Below, one piece after another: positions 24,138 through 33,359 of a stretch of 64,000 nucleotides of DNA (its first letter is position 1; each line of letters starts with the position of its first letter). The DNA lies in the NCBI RefSeq assembly GCF_006829085.1, contig NZ_BJTC01000020.1, positions 1-64,000 of the forward strand, in the 5' to 3' direction. The position numbers and the translations under genes were made by a program. Below the pieces are notes generated by a model. The model was not told the DNA's origin. It saw nothing but the letters and a program-made list of their open reading frames with translations, and did not search any database. The DNA is from Chryseobacterium sp. ON_d1. Lineage in GTDB: Bacteria; Bacteroidota; Bacteroidia; Flavobacteriales; Weeksellaceae.

Positions 24138-25409
24138 ATGTACGCTCTGGTTGACTGTAATAATTTTTTTGTCTCCTGTGAAAGGACTTTAGATCCTGAT
24201 CTTGAAGGCAAACCCGTTGTGGTTCTTTCCAATAACGATGGTTGTGTTGTATCCCGAAGTAAAGAAGCGAAAGACCTGGGAATTCCGATGGCGGCTCCTG
24301 CATTCAAATACAAAGAACTCTTTCAGAAACATGATGTAAAAAGCTTTTCTGCAAAATTTGAATTGTATAATTATAAAAGCCAGCAGGTCATCAATATCGC
24401 CAAATCCTACGTGCTTGATCATGAAGTATATAGTATTGATGAACTTTTTCTTGATTTAACAGGATTTAAGTATATCGATATGTATGAGTACTGCCTTAAA
24501 ATTAAAGAAGAGATCAGGGAGAAAGAAAACATTCCCGTAAGTATAGGAATTGCGCCTACCAAAACTTTATGTAAAGTTGCGAACAGGATTGTAAAAGATT
24601 TCCCGGAGAATTTTAATGGAGTTTACATTTTAGAGACTCCTGAAAAGATAGAAAAAGCCTTAAAATGGCTTAATATAGGGGATGTGTGGGGGATAGGAAG
24701 AAGACTTGCTGTCAAAATGAATGACAGCGGAGTATACAAAGCCTGGGACCTTCTTCAGAAACCTGAAATGTGGGTACGGAAGATCATGGGAATTCATGGA
24801 GTAAGGATGATCAACGAGTTGAAGGGAATTCGCCAGCTGGAGCTGGATACGCCCTCTCCCAAAAAATCCATCGCAGTTACCCGAAGCTTTATGCAGATGA
24901 TTACCAAAAAAGAAGAAGTAAGGGAACGGGTAGAAACTTTTGGAATGTATTGCTCAGAAAGATTGAGAAAGCAGAATACCTGCTGTAAAATGATTACAGT
25001 TTTTGTACAAACCAACCGATTCAGGAAAGATCTGCCCGAATACAAAAATGCAATGACCCGGATTCTTTCCAATCCTACCAATTCATCCATTCTGATTGGA
25101 AGAGTAGTTAACGAGCTTTTTGAAACAATTTACAGAGACGGATTTCATTATAAAAGAGCTGGCGTAATCGTGAATGATTTTGTTCCTGAGGATCAGAGAC
25201 AGATCAGCCTTTTTGAAGAAGACATACAAAATCAGCACCTTCCCGTGATGAAAGCAATGGATGCTATGAACAGAAAGTTCGGAAAGGATAAAGTCCGTCT
25301 GGGAAGTATGAGCGGAGAGAATACTTTCGGACGTACAAAGCTGTCCCCTGAATATGAAGCCTTCCTGAAAAAGAATACATTACCGGAAGCCAATTTCAGA
25401 TTTCACTAG
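24138..25409 (+). CDS. umuC: Y-family DNA polymerase V catalytic subunit
   Basis: Error-prone translesion polymerase. Family landmarks: the start MYALVDCNNFFVSCERTLDP (palm Asp and steric gate region), VYSIDELFLDL with the catalytic Asp-Glu pair, SIGIAPTKTLCKVANRIVKD, and GIGRRLAVKMNDSGVYKAWD (helix-hairpin-helix). The C-terminal part contains QISLFEEDI, a plausible beta-clamp-binding QxSLF motif. The length of 423 residues is normal. A umuD-like S24 peptidase gene usually sits just upstream in relatives; here the antiporter does instead. Its nearness to operator G hints at damage control. Confidence 0.93.
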   Translation: MYALVDCNNFFVSCERTLDPDLEGKPVVVLSNNDGCVVSRSKEAKDLGIPMAAPAFKYKELFQKHDVKSFSAKFELYNYKSQQVINIAKSYVLDHEVYSIDELFLDLTGFKYIDMYEYCLKIKEEIREKENIPVSIGIAPTKTLCKVANRIVKDFPENFNGVYILETPEKIEKALKWLNIGDVWGIGRRLAVKMNDSGVYKAWDLLQKPEMWVRKIMGIHGVRMINELKGIRQLELDTPSPKKSIAVTRSFMQMITKKEEVRERVETFGMYCSERLRKQNTCCKMITVFVQTNRFRKDLPEYKNAMTRILSNPTNSSILIGRVVNELFETIYRDGFHYKRAGVIVNDFVPEDQRQISLFEEDIQNQHLPVMKAMDAMNRKFGKDKVRLGSMSGENTFGRTKLSPEYEAFLKKNTLPEANFRFH

Positions 25410-25463
25410 ACATTATTTTATTTTAAAAATTCTGTTTATTTTTCCCTTAGGATTTATTAGTGT

Positions 25464-25733
25464 ATGAAAAATAAAACTGCTGATGTCAATAATTTATTGC
25501 GTAAATTATCTAAAGAAGATATTTCCGGATATGAATTCGTTAATTACTGGGATGGAGATACCACTGCCATAGGATTGAAAAAGAGAAACGTGCTTATCTA
25601 TATTTCAACATTTGATTTTTCCCAAACCGGCCATTATGATATCATTATGGAAGAATTTGAAACAGGAGAAATATTGAGGGAAAGATTCAATATATCATAT
25701 ACTGAGCTTGTAGCTGACCTTCAGGGATTGTGA
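25464..25733 (+). CDS. Small hypothetical protein
   Basis: An 89-residue soluble protein, not recognised. It starts MKNKTADVNNLLRKLSKED and continues with alternating strands (TAIGLKKRNVLIYISTF, HYDIIMEEFETGEILRERF). It begins 55 bases after umuC on the same strand and may share its transcript. Codon use looks like that of its neighbours, so I treat it as real. Confidence 0.65.
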   Translation: MKNKTADVNNLLRKLSKEDISGYEFVNYWDGDTTAIGLKKRNVLIYISTFDFSQTGHYDIIMEEFETGEILRERFNISYTELVADLQGL

Positions 25734-25763
25734 AGATTCAGAATATTTTATGTATAATCAGAT

Positions 25764-26375
25764 TTATTTCCTTTCATATTTCCAGTTTCTTCCTTTACCC
25801 TCAGCGATCCATTCCAGAGACTGTTCCAATCTTTTATTTCTGGTAGCTTCTGTTTTGGCTTCCGTAATCCAGGAAATATATTCTTTTCTGAATGATGGTG
25901 AAGCTTTTTCAAAAACTTCCAGTGCTTTTGGCCGGGCATGCAGGGCTGACTGAAAATAATCGGGAACGTCCATTTCTGTTTTGGAGGATGGTGCTTTCTT
26001 CATGGTGACTCCCATATCTGTAAGTTCCATGGCTTCTTTAATCGCTTTTTTTAGCTGAGGTCCGGATGGAAGGTCTTCAATCCGGGTAATTTTTCCTAAG
26101 CTGAACATTGAGTTTTTCTCAATATCCTGAGTCATTTCCTGCATGGTTTTCATTTCCTTTTCCAGCCAGAACCCAAAAGTACAGTGCTGCTTGAAGGAAG
26201 CCATAGCACAGAGGTTTTTCCCTTTATAGATAAAATGGGGAAAGCTCCACTTCATAGTTTCTTCAGCATCAGGACAGAATTCATGAACGGTTTCACGGAT
26301 GTAATGCAGGACAGGCTTTGCAAAATCCTGTGATTTTTCAATATATGCGTCAATTTTAGGACTGTATTTTTCCAT
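25764..26375 (-). CDS. DUF1801/YdeI-OmdA family protein
   Basis: A 203-residue cytoplasmic protein. The first 130 residues are DUF1801-like (VHEFCPDAEETMKWSFPHFI), and the last 65 match the YdeI/OmpD-associated (OmdA) tail with RPKALEVFEKASPSFRKEYI and KRLEQSLEWIAEGK. In databases this group is often labelled bacteriocin-protection protein, a label with thin evidence. It begins 5 bases after the serine hydrolase gene and is co-transcribed with it. Nothing ties it to the toxin locus. Confidence 0.85.
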   Translation of the reverse strand: MEKYSPKIDAYIEKSQDFAKPVLHYIRETVHEFCPDAEETMKWSFPHFIYKGKNLCAMASFKQHCTFGFWLEKEMKTMQEMTQDIEKNSMFSLGKITRIEDLPSGPQLKKAIKEAMELTDMGVTMKKAPSSKTEMDVPDYFQSALHARPKALEVFEKASPSFRKEYISWITEAKTEATRNKRLEQSLEWIAEGKGRNWKYERK

Positions 26376-26380
26376 CGTAT

Positions 26381-27514
26381 TTATTGGAATAATTGTACAA
26401 TTTCATTCACAAAGAATTTTACCTGATCAGGTCTTCCTCTATCGTTTTTGGGGTTATTGAGATAGCTTCCGGTCTTTACAATAACGATATTATGCTCCGG
26501 AACCATGATGATATATTGGCCCTGTAATCCCAGGAAATAATAATGTCTGACCGGATTGTCATGGTTGATCCAGAGGCCCATTCCATAAATGTTTTCAGAC
26601 TTTTCTGTTGGAGTTCTCATCTGTTCAATGAAATCTGCGTTAAGGATCTGCTGATCTCCGGCTTTACCATTATCCAGGAACAGTTGTCCAAGCTTGGCAA
26701 AATCTCTGGCATTAGAATGAATACAGCAATAGGTTTTTTCCATACCGTAATCGTCTGTACTCCATTTGGCATTTTGTTCCATACCTAAAGGCCTCCAGAA
26801 TTTCTCTGATAAATAGCTTGCCAATGGTTGATTCAGCGCTTTTCTGAGCGCAAAGCCAAGAAGCTGAGTAGAACCGCTCTGGTATTCGAACCTGGTTCCG
26901 GGTTCTTCCTTGAATTTTCTTGAGAATAGGGCTTTTACAAGACTTTTTCCATAATAAGCTTTAGCATTGGGAAGAAAAGGGTTATTGTAATTTTCATCCC
27001 AATCCAGCCCGGCTTCCATTTGTGCCAAGTTTTTAAGCGTAACCTGATTTCCAAATGCTTTATTTTTAAAATCCGGGTAAAAATCTGAAAGCTTTTCATG
27101 AATGTCTGTAATAACGCCTTCTTCCAGTGCTTTTCCCAATAGCATTACCGTCACCGCTTTTGCCATCGAAAATGAATTGGTTTGTGATAACTGATTATAA
27201 CCTCCCCAATACTGTTCATGAAGAATTTTCCCATTTTTTATGACTACAAAAGCCGCTGTTCTGGAATGTTTTAAGTTTTCAACTAAATTTTTCGGTAGCT
27301 CTTTTTTGTTGTAGTCGGGATCTTTTTCCCAGCGTTTGGGTTTCTCAGCAGCAATAGGATGGCTTGGGAAAAGATTTCCGTCATCAATGTGTGCGCTTGA
27401 TTTTCCTTTCAGATAGGTTTTGGAAATACCACTAAATAAATAATCATATCCCAGGAAATAAGCAGCTGCAGCGCCTGCTACAGCTCCGCCTATCATATAC
27501 TTCAGTATTCTCAT
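26381..27514 (-). CDS. Serine hydrolase, class C beta-lactamase fold
   Basis: A 377-residue envelope protein with an N-terminal membrane segment (YMIGGAVAGAAAAYFLGYDY) that probably anchors it facing the periplasm. Active-site motifs of the penicillin-binding-protein/beta-lactamase C fold are SMAK (Ser-x-x-Lys) and the YQS triad at FEYQSGSTQLLG; the third motif is not clear. Such proteins are usually esterases or D-amino peptidases rather than true beta-lactamases. Confidence 0.87.
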   Translation of the reverse strand: MRILKYMIGGAVAGAAAAYFLGYDYLFSGISKTYLKGKSSAHIDDGNLFPSHPIAAEKPKRWEKDPDYNKKELPKNLVENLKHSRTAAFVVIKNGKILHEQYWGGYNQLSQTNSFSMAKAVTVMLLGKALEEGVITDIHEKLSDFYPDFKNKAFGNQVTLKNLAQMEAGLDWDENYNNPFLPNAKAYYGKSLVKALFSRKFKEEPGTRFEYQSGSTQLLGFALRKALNQPLASYLSEKFWRPLGMEQNAKWSTDDYGMEKTYCCIHSNARDFAKLGQLFLDNGKAGDQQILNADFIEQMRTPTEKSENIYGMGLWINHDNPVRHYYFLGLQGQYIIMVPEHNIVIVKTGSYLNNPKNDRGRPDQVKFFVNEIVQLFQ

Positions 27515-27604
27515 TTTTTCATGAATGGGTCTTAAACAAATTTAAAATAATTTGACAATAAAATTTAAAATGAACCGGCAAATAAGTTATTTTTGTTCTT
27601 ATTG

Positions 27605-28942
27605 ATGAAAACTATGACCAGAAAACTTTTTGTATTGGGATACCTTTTATTTTCGATGATGGGAATGGCACAGATGTATAAACCGATAGATACTGCAGAT
27701 TATACAAAGAGAAAGGTGTTCTTAAAGAATTTTGAGACAAATAATGAAATAACAATAAAGAGATTAAAGTCCCAGTATTCCGGGAAAACAGGCTCTGAAT
27801 TATCCAGAATTTACAAAGAGTTCGGAACTGATTTTGAAAAGCAGGTGAAAAATAAGGACTTTATTTTTAAATCTGAGTTTGAGACCAGTATACAATCTAT
27901 TATTCAACGGCTGAAAAAGAATAATCCTAAAATTCCTCAGGACCTGAAAATTCTGATTGCAAAGGACAATACGCCCAATGCTTACTGCCTTGCTGACGGA
28001 ACTTTTGTTATCAATATGGGATTGTACAGCTGGCTGAATAATGAGGAGCAGATTGCTGCTGTGATTTCCCATGAACTGGGGCATAAAATAGAGGAGCATT
28101 CCCTGAAGACCTTTTTAAAAATCATCGAACAGGATAAGCTGGATAAAATCGTTGTTGAGAATATAAAATCTACTACAACAAGCAGAAGCCAGATCCAGAA
28201 TCAGAAAGCTTTTGATATTTTTAAAAATACAGTCTATAAGAAAGGGGTAGAGAGAAGACAAAATGAAATGCAGGCAGACTCTTTAGGATATGTTATTTTT
28301 AAAAACAGTGATTTTAAAAAGGCTGAGTTTGTCAATGCGCTGCAGAGATTACAGGATTTTGACACAATTTCACCAAGGGAACTGAAGGTAGAAACGTATA
28401 AAAAACTGTTTAACCTTCCCAAACAGGCCTTCAATGAAAAATGGATGAAAAAGGAAGATTTTTCATTATACAACTACAACTTTTACAAAGAGAAACTGAA
28501 TAAAGATTCTCTGGCATCGCATCCTGAAGTTTCCAGAAGGATTGAAATGCTTAAAAAAACATTTGAAGAACTGAAAGCTTCTGCTTCTCCGGAAAAGCCT
28601 TCGGATCTGTTTATAACATTAAAGAAAACAGCAAGAATGGAAATTTTACCCAATTATTTCCATTCTGAAGATTATGGACTGGGAATATATGCTGCCATGC
28701 AGTTTTTGCAGGATGAAGAGGAAGAAAAATATTATAAAAGCTGGCTGGGAAGATGCTTCTCCAAAATATATGAGGCAAGGAAAAACTATAACCTCAACCG
28801 GTATCTGGATAGGATAGAGCCTAAAAATCAAAGCGAAAGCTACCAGCAGTTCCTCAACTTTATGTGGAACTTAAGCCTTGATGAAATAAAGAATATTGCA
28901 GACTATTACCAGACGAATGATACTATAGCAAAGGTAAATTGA
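27605..28942 (+). CDS. M48-type metalloprotease, exported
   Basis: A periplasmic zinc protease of about 445 residues. A signal peptide (KLFVLGYLLFSMMGMAQ) is followed by the catalytic motif AAVISHELGHKIEEH (HExxH) and the downstream ligand Glu in QNEMQADSLGY. It resembles BepA-like proteins of outer-membrane quality control, but lacks clear TPRs. The frame begins at a TTG inside a -7 box (TATTTTTG, 27588-27595), so the ATG at 27605, or one at 27614, is the start, with an almost absent leader. Confidence 0.87.
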   Translation: MKTMTRKLFVLGYLLFSMMGMAQMYKPIDTADYTKRKVFLKNFETNNEITIKRLKSQYSGKTGSELSRIYKEFGTDFEKQVKNKDFIFKSEFETSIQSIIQRLKKNNPKIPQDLKILIAKDNTPNAYCLADGTFVINMGLYSWLNNEEQIAAVISHELGHKIEEHSLKTFLKIIEQDKLDKIVVENIKSTTTSRSQIQNQKAFDIFKNTVYKKGVERRQNEMQADSLGYVIFKNSDFKKAEFVNALQRLQDFDTISPRELKVETYKKLFNLPKQAFNEKWMKKEDFSLYNYNFYKEKLNKDSLASHPEVSRRIEMLKKTFEELKASASPEKPSDLFITLKKTARMEILPNYFHSEDYGLGIYAAMQFLQDEEEEKYYKSWLGRCFSKIYEARKNYNLNRYLDRIEPKNQSESYQQFLNFMWNLSLDEIKNIADYYQTNDTIAKVN

Positions 28943-29033
28943 TTTTCATTATAAATGAAACATCAATAAAAACGGGCTTTAGCCTCTTTTTGAAATAAAA
29001 AAAATCCGCTGACTTTAGCCAAAACATAAAAGA

Positions 29034-29062
29034 AAGAACCCTGATGTTTCGTCAGGGTTCTT
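29034..29062. terminator. Bidirectional terminator
   Basis: Stem AAGAACCCTGA/TCAGGGTTCTT with a 7-base loop between the converging protease gene and the exported-protein gene. T-rich flanks lie on both sides. Confidence 0.85.
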
Positions 29063-29068
29063 ATTATT

Positions 29069-30598
29069 TTAGTAATTTAATTTCTCCAATCGGATCTTAT
29101 TGAACTTTTCCTTTTCATTATACTCACGAAGCAGTATATAGCCTTCTTTTCCTACATACGGAGTCACTATATAATTATCTTTTTCAGAGATCGGAATGAT
29201 CTCCTGTTTGAATTTTCCGTCAATAATGGTATTGATAAACAGATTCCATCTTTTCTGCCTGGTGACTTCATCTTTTTGATAGTCACGGTAGAAAAATACC
29301 ACATCTTTTCCTCCGTTGAGGTATTGTGAGAATAGGTAATCACTGTTTACCCATTTTGATTTTTCCTTTTCAAAAACCTGGACGTTTTTCACTTTGAAAT
29401 CTTTATCGGTATAGATATACACAAGATCTGTAGTCTTCGGGGCGGTATATTGCGTTGCCGGTTTGTATTTTTCGGATAAAATACCCACACTTCCGTCATT
29501 CATAAAGTACATATCTTTGGTCTGGAGCATATAGCCGTTTTCTACAATACCATTCCTGTTGACCTTTGGAAGAAATGCCGATATATTGGGCTCATAATTG
29601 ATCGCCTTTGTATCTACGGAGAAATCTGACTTATTAAGGATCATTCTGGCAAACCCTACTGATTCGGAATCATCATAGTTTCTTCCCAGCAGCACTACTT
29701 TATCATCAAAAGTTTTATCATTATCAATCTTCCTGTACCCGGAGTAAAAAGAGTCTATACGGTCTATTGTATCATCAGATAACCCTGTAACAGGTTTGTT
29801 GGAAGTTTCCTTTCCTGTTTTCATATCAAGAACCATGAGACTGAATGTTTTCTGCTTGTCATTCACTTTTTTCATAATACAGTACATATAGTTCTCATCT
29901 CTTTCCAGAACAGATAAAGTGGTATACACTTTTTTGCTTCCGTCTGTATTGTATCTGTATCTCCAGACCTCCTTTTTATTCGGATCAAATTTTATCAGAC
30001 TGTTGCTGTTTTCATATTTTCCGTAATCTTTGTACTCAACGGCAAAGTAACCTCCTTCTTTCAGCTCTCCGACAGCAGAGACATAATTGTAGCCTTTTTC
30101 TTTTTTCTCATCACGGTTTTCCTTACGCTGTTCTTTCCAGCTTTTGGGTTCATTGATCTCTTTGAATGTTCCATCCTCAAGATAGTCATAATATATTTTT
30201 CGGGTAATTGAGTTTGTTTTTGGATCTATTACCATCGAAACAGGAGTAAACACCTCTTTACTTTTTATCAGGGAATAATCCATCATGGAAGGTTTTAGGA
30301 TGATCTGTCCCTTAAAATCAACATAGCCTAAATAAGAGGCCGCAGTGATATCTCCTTCAAATTCTTTATTGGCAACAGGGTTGAGGTTTTTATCCAGGAT
30401 TACGTATTCGAACTTTTTGGTCTTGTCACCGGATTTTCCGTAAGAATATAAAGAAACGTAACCGTAAAGATTGTCCTTATCATCAAATAGAGCATTCATG
30501 CCCACGTGATCTCCGGCAGCCAGTGTTGTCAGATCCTGAGTCTGGGAAAATGCAAAGGTCTGGATCAGCCCAAACACCATTAGTGTTATTTTTTTCAT
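29069..30598 (-). CDS. Exported protein of unknown function
   Basis: A 509-residue protein with a signal peptide (MKKITLMVFGLIQTFAFSQ). It consists mostly of alternating strands with repeated short charged turns such as LYGYVSLYSYGKSGD and VILDKNLNPVANKEF, suggesting a beta-propeller-like periplasmic domain. No catalytic motif or T9SS tail was seen. It is a single-gene unit ending at the terminator at 29034. Confidence 0.75.
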   Translation of the reverse strand: MKKITLMVFGLIQTFAFSQTQDLTTLAAGDHVGMNALFDDKDNLYGYVSLYSYGKSGDKTKKFEYVILDKNLNPVANKEFEGDITAASYLGYVDFKGQIILKPSMMDYSLIKSKEVFTPVSMVIDPKTNSITRKIYYDYLEDGTFKEINEPKSWKEQRKENRDEKKEKGYNYVSAVGELKEGGYFAVEYKDYGKYENSNSLIKFDPNKKEVWRYRYNTDGSKKVYTTLSVLERDENYMYCIMKKVNDKQKTFSLMVLDMKTGKETSNKPVTGLSDDTIDRIDSFYSGYRKIDNDKTFDDKVVLLGRNYDDSESVGFARMILNKSDFSVDTKAINYEPNISAFLPKVNRNGIVENGYMLQTKDMYFMNDGSVGILSEKYKPATQYTAPKTTDLVYIYTDKDFKVKNVQVFEKEKSKWVNSDYLFSQYLNGGKDVVFFYRDYQKDEVTRQKRWNLFINTIIDGKFKQEIIPISEKDNYIVTPYVGKEGYILLREYNEKEKFNKIRLEKLNY

Positions 30599-30653
30599 GG
30601 TTAAAATTTGAGGGATAAAAGTAATAAATTAACAGATATGTTGATGAAAATAA

Positions 30654-30679
30654 AAGCCCTGAAAATAATTTCAGAGCTT
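30654..30679 (-). terminator. Terminator of the lipoprotein gene
   Basis: Stem AAGCCCTGAAA/TTTCAGAGCTT with one mismatch and a 4-base loop just past the stop at 30691. Confidence 0.65.
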
Positions 30680-30690
30680 ACTATATAAAG

Positions 30691-31527
30691 TTACTGATAG
30701 TATTCGTAAAGCCAGTTATGAGTACTTGTTCCATAACCGGAGATATTATAAGTGGTAACGGCTTTGGTAGGGTAGTTATCTGCATTAAGAGTATAAACTG
30801 AACTGATTTTGTTGGTTCCATTGGATGAGCCTGAGTAAGTCTCTGTCTGGTTCAGCAGATTATTATAACCTATCTGCCCGTCGCTTACATCAAATAGATT
30901 GATCTTAACAAAACCTTTTATATCTTTCATAGGATTATTGAATGTGTCATAAGTGTTGGTAATATTATAGGTGGTTCCATTATGAGTATAGTTTGCTGAA
31001 GCCACATTTCCGCTGTTGGTTAAATAAACATCCACCTGTGCAAATACAAGATTTGAATACGTTCCTGTTGAAGGATTATAAGTTCCACCTTTATATTCTT
31101 CAAACTGAACATGCGTATCACTGATATACTGATAAATTTTAGTATAAATAAGTGTTCCCTGTTCTTTATCAGTTATCTTTTCCGTTGAAAGCCTTCCATT
31201 AGAATAGGTGAATTCTCTCATAAGAACCAGAGATCCGCCAATATATTCTTCTGTTTTAGCAATATAATCTCCACTGTAAGTATAAATAACTCTATCGTCA
31301 TCTGCTGCATTGTAGGTTTCTACAATCTTATTTCCATTATATTTAAACTCCACCACATATGTAGAACCTCCCGGGCTAACATCAGTCGCTTTCTTTACAA
31401 GATGAAGAGGCCCGTTATTATTGTTATGAGAATTATTGCTATTGTCTCTGTGATCAGCAGGATTATCATTAGACACACAGCTTGAGAGCACTGCCACAGT
31501 CAGTGAAGACAGAATCAGTTTTTTCAT
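30691..31527 (-). CDS. Lipoprotein of unknown function
   Basis: The start at 31527 gives MKKLILSSLTVAVLSSCVSN, a lipoprotein signal peptide with the lipobox Cys at residue 17; the frame is open further upstream but that part is not protein-like. A Asn/His-rich low-complexity linker (about residues 25-40) tethers a beta-rich domain with YD-like strands (IVETYNAADDDRVIYTYSGD), in the style of Bacteroidetes surface lipoproteins with RHS-like repeats. Function unknown. Confidence 0.75.
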   Translation of the reverse strand: MKKLILSSLTVAVLSSCVSNDNPADHRDNSNNSHNNNNGPLHLVKKATDVSPGGSTYVVEFKYNGNKIVETYNAADDDRVIYTYSGDYIAKTEEYIGGSLVLMREFTYSNGRLSTEKITDKEQGTLIYTKIYQYISDTHVQFEEYKGGTYNPSTGTYSNLVFAQVDVYLTNSGNVASANYTHNGTTYNITNTYDTFNNPMKDIKGFVKINLFDVSDGQIGYNNLLNQTETYSGSSNGTNKISSVYTLNADNYPTKAVTTYNISGYGTSTHNWLYEYYQ

Positions 31528-31607
31528 GGTTATTTTTAGTTTAGTTTTTAGTCCGCTAAAAATAATACTTTTTGTGGTATGTTCGTCTGGAACGTATAAA
31601 AAATAAA

Positions 31608-31630
31608 AAAAGCCCTGAAAAAGGGCTTTT
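31608..31630 (-). terminator. Terminator of glyS
   Basis: Stem AAAAGCCCT/AGGGCTTTT, loop GAAAA, followed on the minus strand by a T-rich run. It lies directly after the glyS stop. Confidence 0.88.
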
Positions 31631-31633
31631 GTA

Positions 31634-33175
31634 CTATATTTTAGAAAGTAAATTTCTGAAGTTCGTTTTCTCATCGATGATTCTTCTCAACTCTGACACA
31701 GGTACTCTTTCCTGCTGCATCGTATCCCTGTCTCTGATCGTTACGGTATGATCAACAAGAGAGTCGTGATCCACAGTGATACAGTATGGAGTACCGATGG
31801 CATCCTGTCTTCTGTAACGTTTTCCGATCGCATCTTTCTCTTCGTAGAATAAGTTGAAATCGTATTTCAGATCATTGAAGATCTTTTCTGCATACTCTGC
31901 CAGGCCGTCTTTCTTCATCAATGGAAGAATCGCTGCTTTAATTGGCGCCAATGCCGGAGGTAGTGATAAAACTGTTCTTTCAGAACCGTCTTCCAATACT
32001 TCGTCTCTCAGGCAGTGTGCAAATATGGAAAGGAATAATCTGTCTAATCCTACTGACGTTTCCACTACATAAGGTACATAGTTTTCGTTTCTTTCAGGAT
32101 CAAAGAACTGAAGCTTTCTTCCTGAGAATTCCTCATGAGCTTTTAAGTCGAAATCTGTTCTTGAGTGAATTCCTTCCAGTTCTTTAAATCCAAAAGGGAA
32201 GTTAAACTCAATATCAGCAGCAGCATTGGCATAATGAGCCAATTTCTCATGATCATGGAATCTGTAATTTTCGTTTCCTAACCCTAATGCCAGGTGCCAG
32301 TTCAGACGTTTCTGCTTCCATTGCTCGTAGAATTCAAGTTCTGTTCCCGGAGCTACGAAGAACTGCATTTCCATCTGTTCAAATTCACGCATTCTGAAGA
32401 TAAACTGTCTTGCAACAATCTCGTTTCTGAATGCCTTACCGATCTGCGCAATACCGAAAGGAAGCTTATGACGGGAAGTTTTTTGTACATTTAAGAAGTT
32501 AACGAAAATACCCTGAGCCGTTTCAGGTCTCAGATAAAGATCCATTGCAGAATCTGCAGAAGCTCCAAGTTTTGTTCCGAACATCAGGTTGAATTGTCTT
32601 ACCTCCGTCCAGTTTTTAGAACCTGTATCAGGATCAGCAATTTCAAGCTCTTCAATCAAAGCCTTTACATCAGCAAGATCTTCATTTTCTAAAGATTTTG
32701 CCAATCTTGAAAGAATAGCTTCTCTTTTTGCTCTGTATTCCAGGATTTTTGGATTCGTAGCAACAAACTGATCCTTATCGAAAGCATCCCCGAATCTTTT
32801 CGCTGCCTTTTCGATTTCCTTGTTTTCTTTATCTTCAATTTTAGCACAGTAGTCTTCCACCAGAACGTCTGCTCTGAAACGTTTCTTGGAATCTTTATTG
32901 TCAATCAATGGATCGTTGAAAGCGTCTACGTGGCCTGATGCCTTCCATGTTGTCGGGTGCATCAAAATTGCCGAATCAATACCCACAATATTTTCGTTAA
33001 GCTGTACCATAGCTTTCCACCAGTATTGTTTGATATTATTTTTTAGTTCGGCCCCATTCTGTCCATAATCATAAACAGCGGATAAACCATCATAGATCTC
33101 ACTCGATGGGAAAATAAAACCATATTCTTTAGCGTGAGAAATCACTTTCTTGAAAACATCTTCTTGCTTTGCCAT
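31634..33175 (-). CDS. glyS: Glycyl-tRNA synthetase, single chain
   Basis: Charges tRNA-Gly; class II synthetase of the alpha2 (eukaryote/archaea-like) type used by Bacteroidetes. Motif 2 region FRNEIVARQFIFRMREFEQM and motif 3 region VVETSVGLDRLFL are clear, as is the N-terminal YGFIFPSSEIYDG. The C-terminal anticodon-binding domain ends at LSKI. The frame stretches to 33286, but the ATG at 33175 (MAKQEDVFKKV) begins the conserved protein, giving about 513 residues. Confidence 0.95.
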   Translation of the reverse strand: MAKQEDVFKKVISHAKEYGFIFPSSEIYDGLSAVYDYGQNGAELKNNIKQYWWKAMVQLNENIVGIDSAILMHPTTWKASGHVDAFNDPLIDNKDSKKRFRADVLVEDYCAKIEDKENKEIEKAAKRFGDAFDKDQFVATNPKILEYRAKREAILSRLAKSLENEDLADVKALIEELEIADPDTGSKNWTEVRQFNLMFGTKLGASADSAMDLYLRPETAQGIFVNFLNVQKTSRHKLPFGIAQIGKAFRNEIVARQFIFRMREFEQMEMQFFVAPGTELEFYEQWKQKRLNWHLALGLGNENYRFHDHEKLAHYANAAADIEFNFPFGFKELEGIHSRTDFDLKAHEEFSGRKLQFFDPERNENYVPYVVETSVGLDRLFLSIFAHCLRDEVLEDGSERTVLSLPPALAPIKAAILPLMKKDGLAEYAEKIFNDLKYDFNLFYEEKDAIGKRYRRQDAIGTPYCITVDHDSLVDHTVTIRDRDTMQQERVPVSELRRIIDEKTNFRNLLSKI

Positions 33176-33359
33176 AATTTTTTTAACGTCTGATGTGCAA
33201 AAATAGTGAAAATGTGGGAAGATAGGAGCGGGAAGATGGAAGTTTTTATAATGCAGGAATTTAGGAGCCGGGAACCTGCTTTTCACTATATCTTTTGCTT
33301 CGCAAAAGGATGCCGTTGCAATCAGGGCTATATCGGTTGAAAATCTCTACTTTTGCAAC

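Noticed and set aside
25764..26375. Bacteriocin-protection role for the OmdA protein as part of the toxin system
   Set aside because: The label is a weak database tradition; the gene has no regulon promoter and pairs with an unrelated hydrolase.
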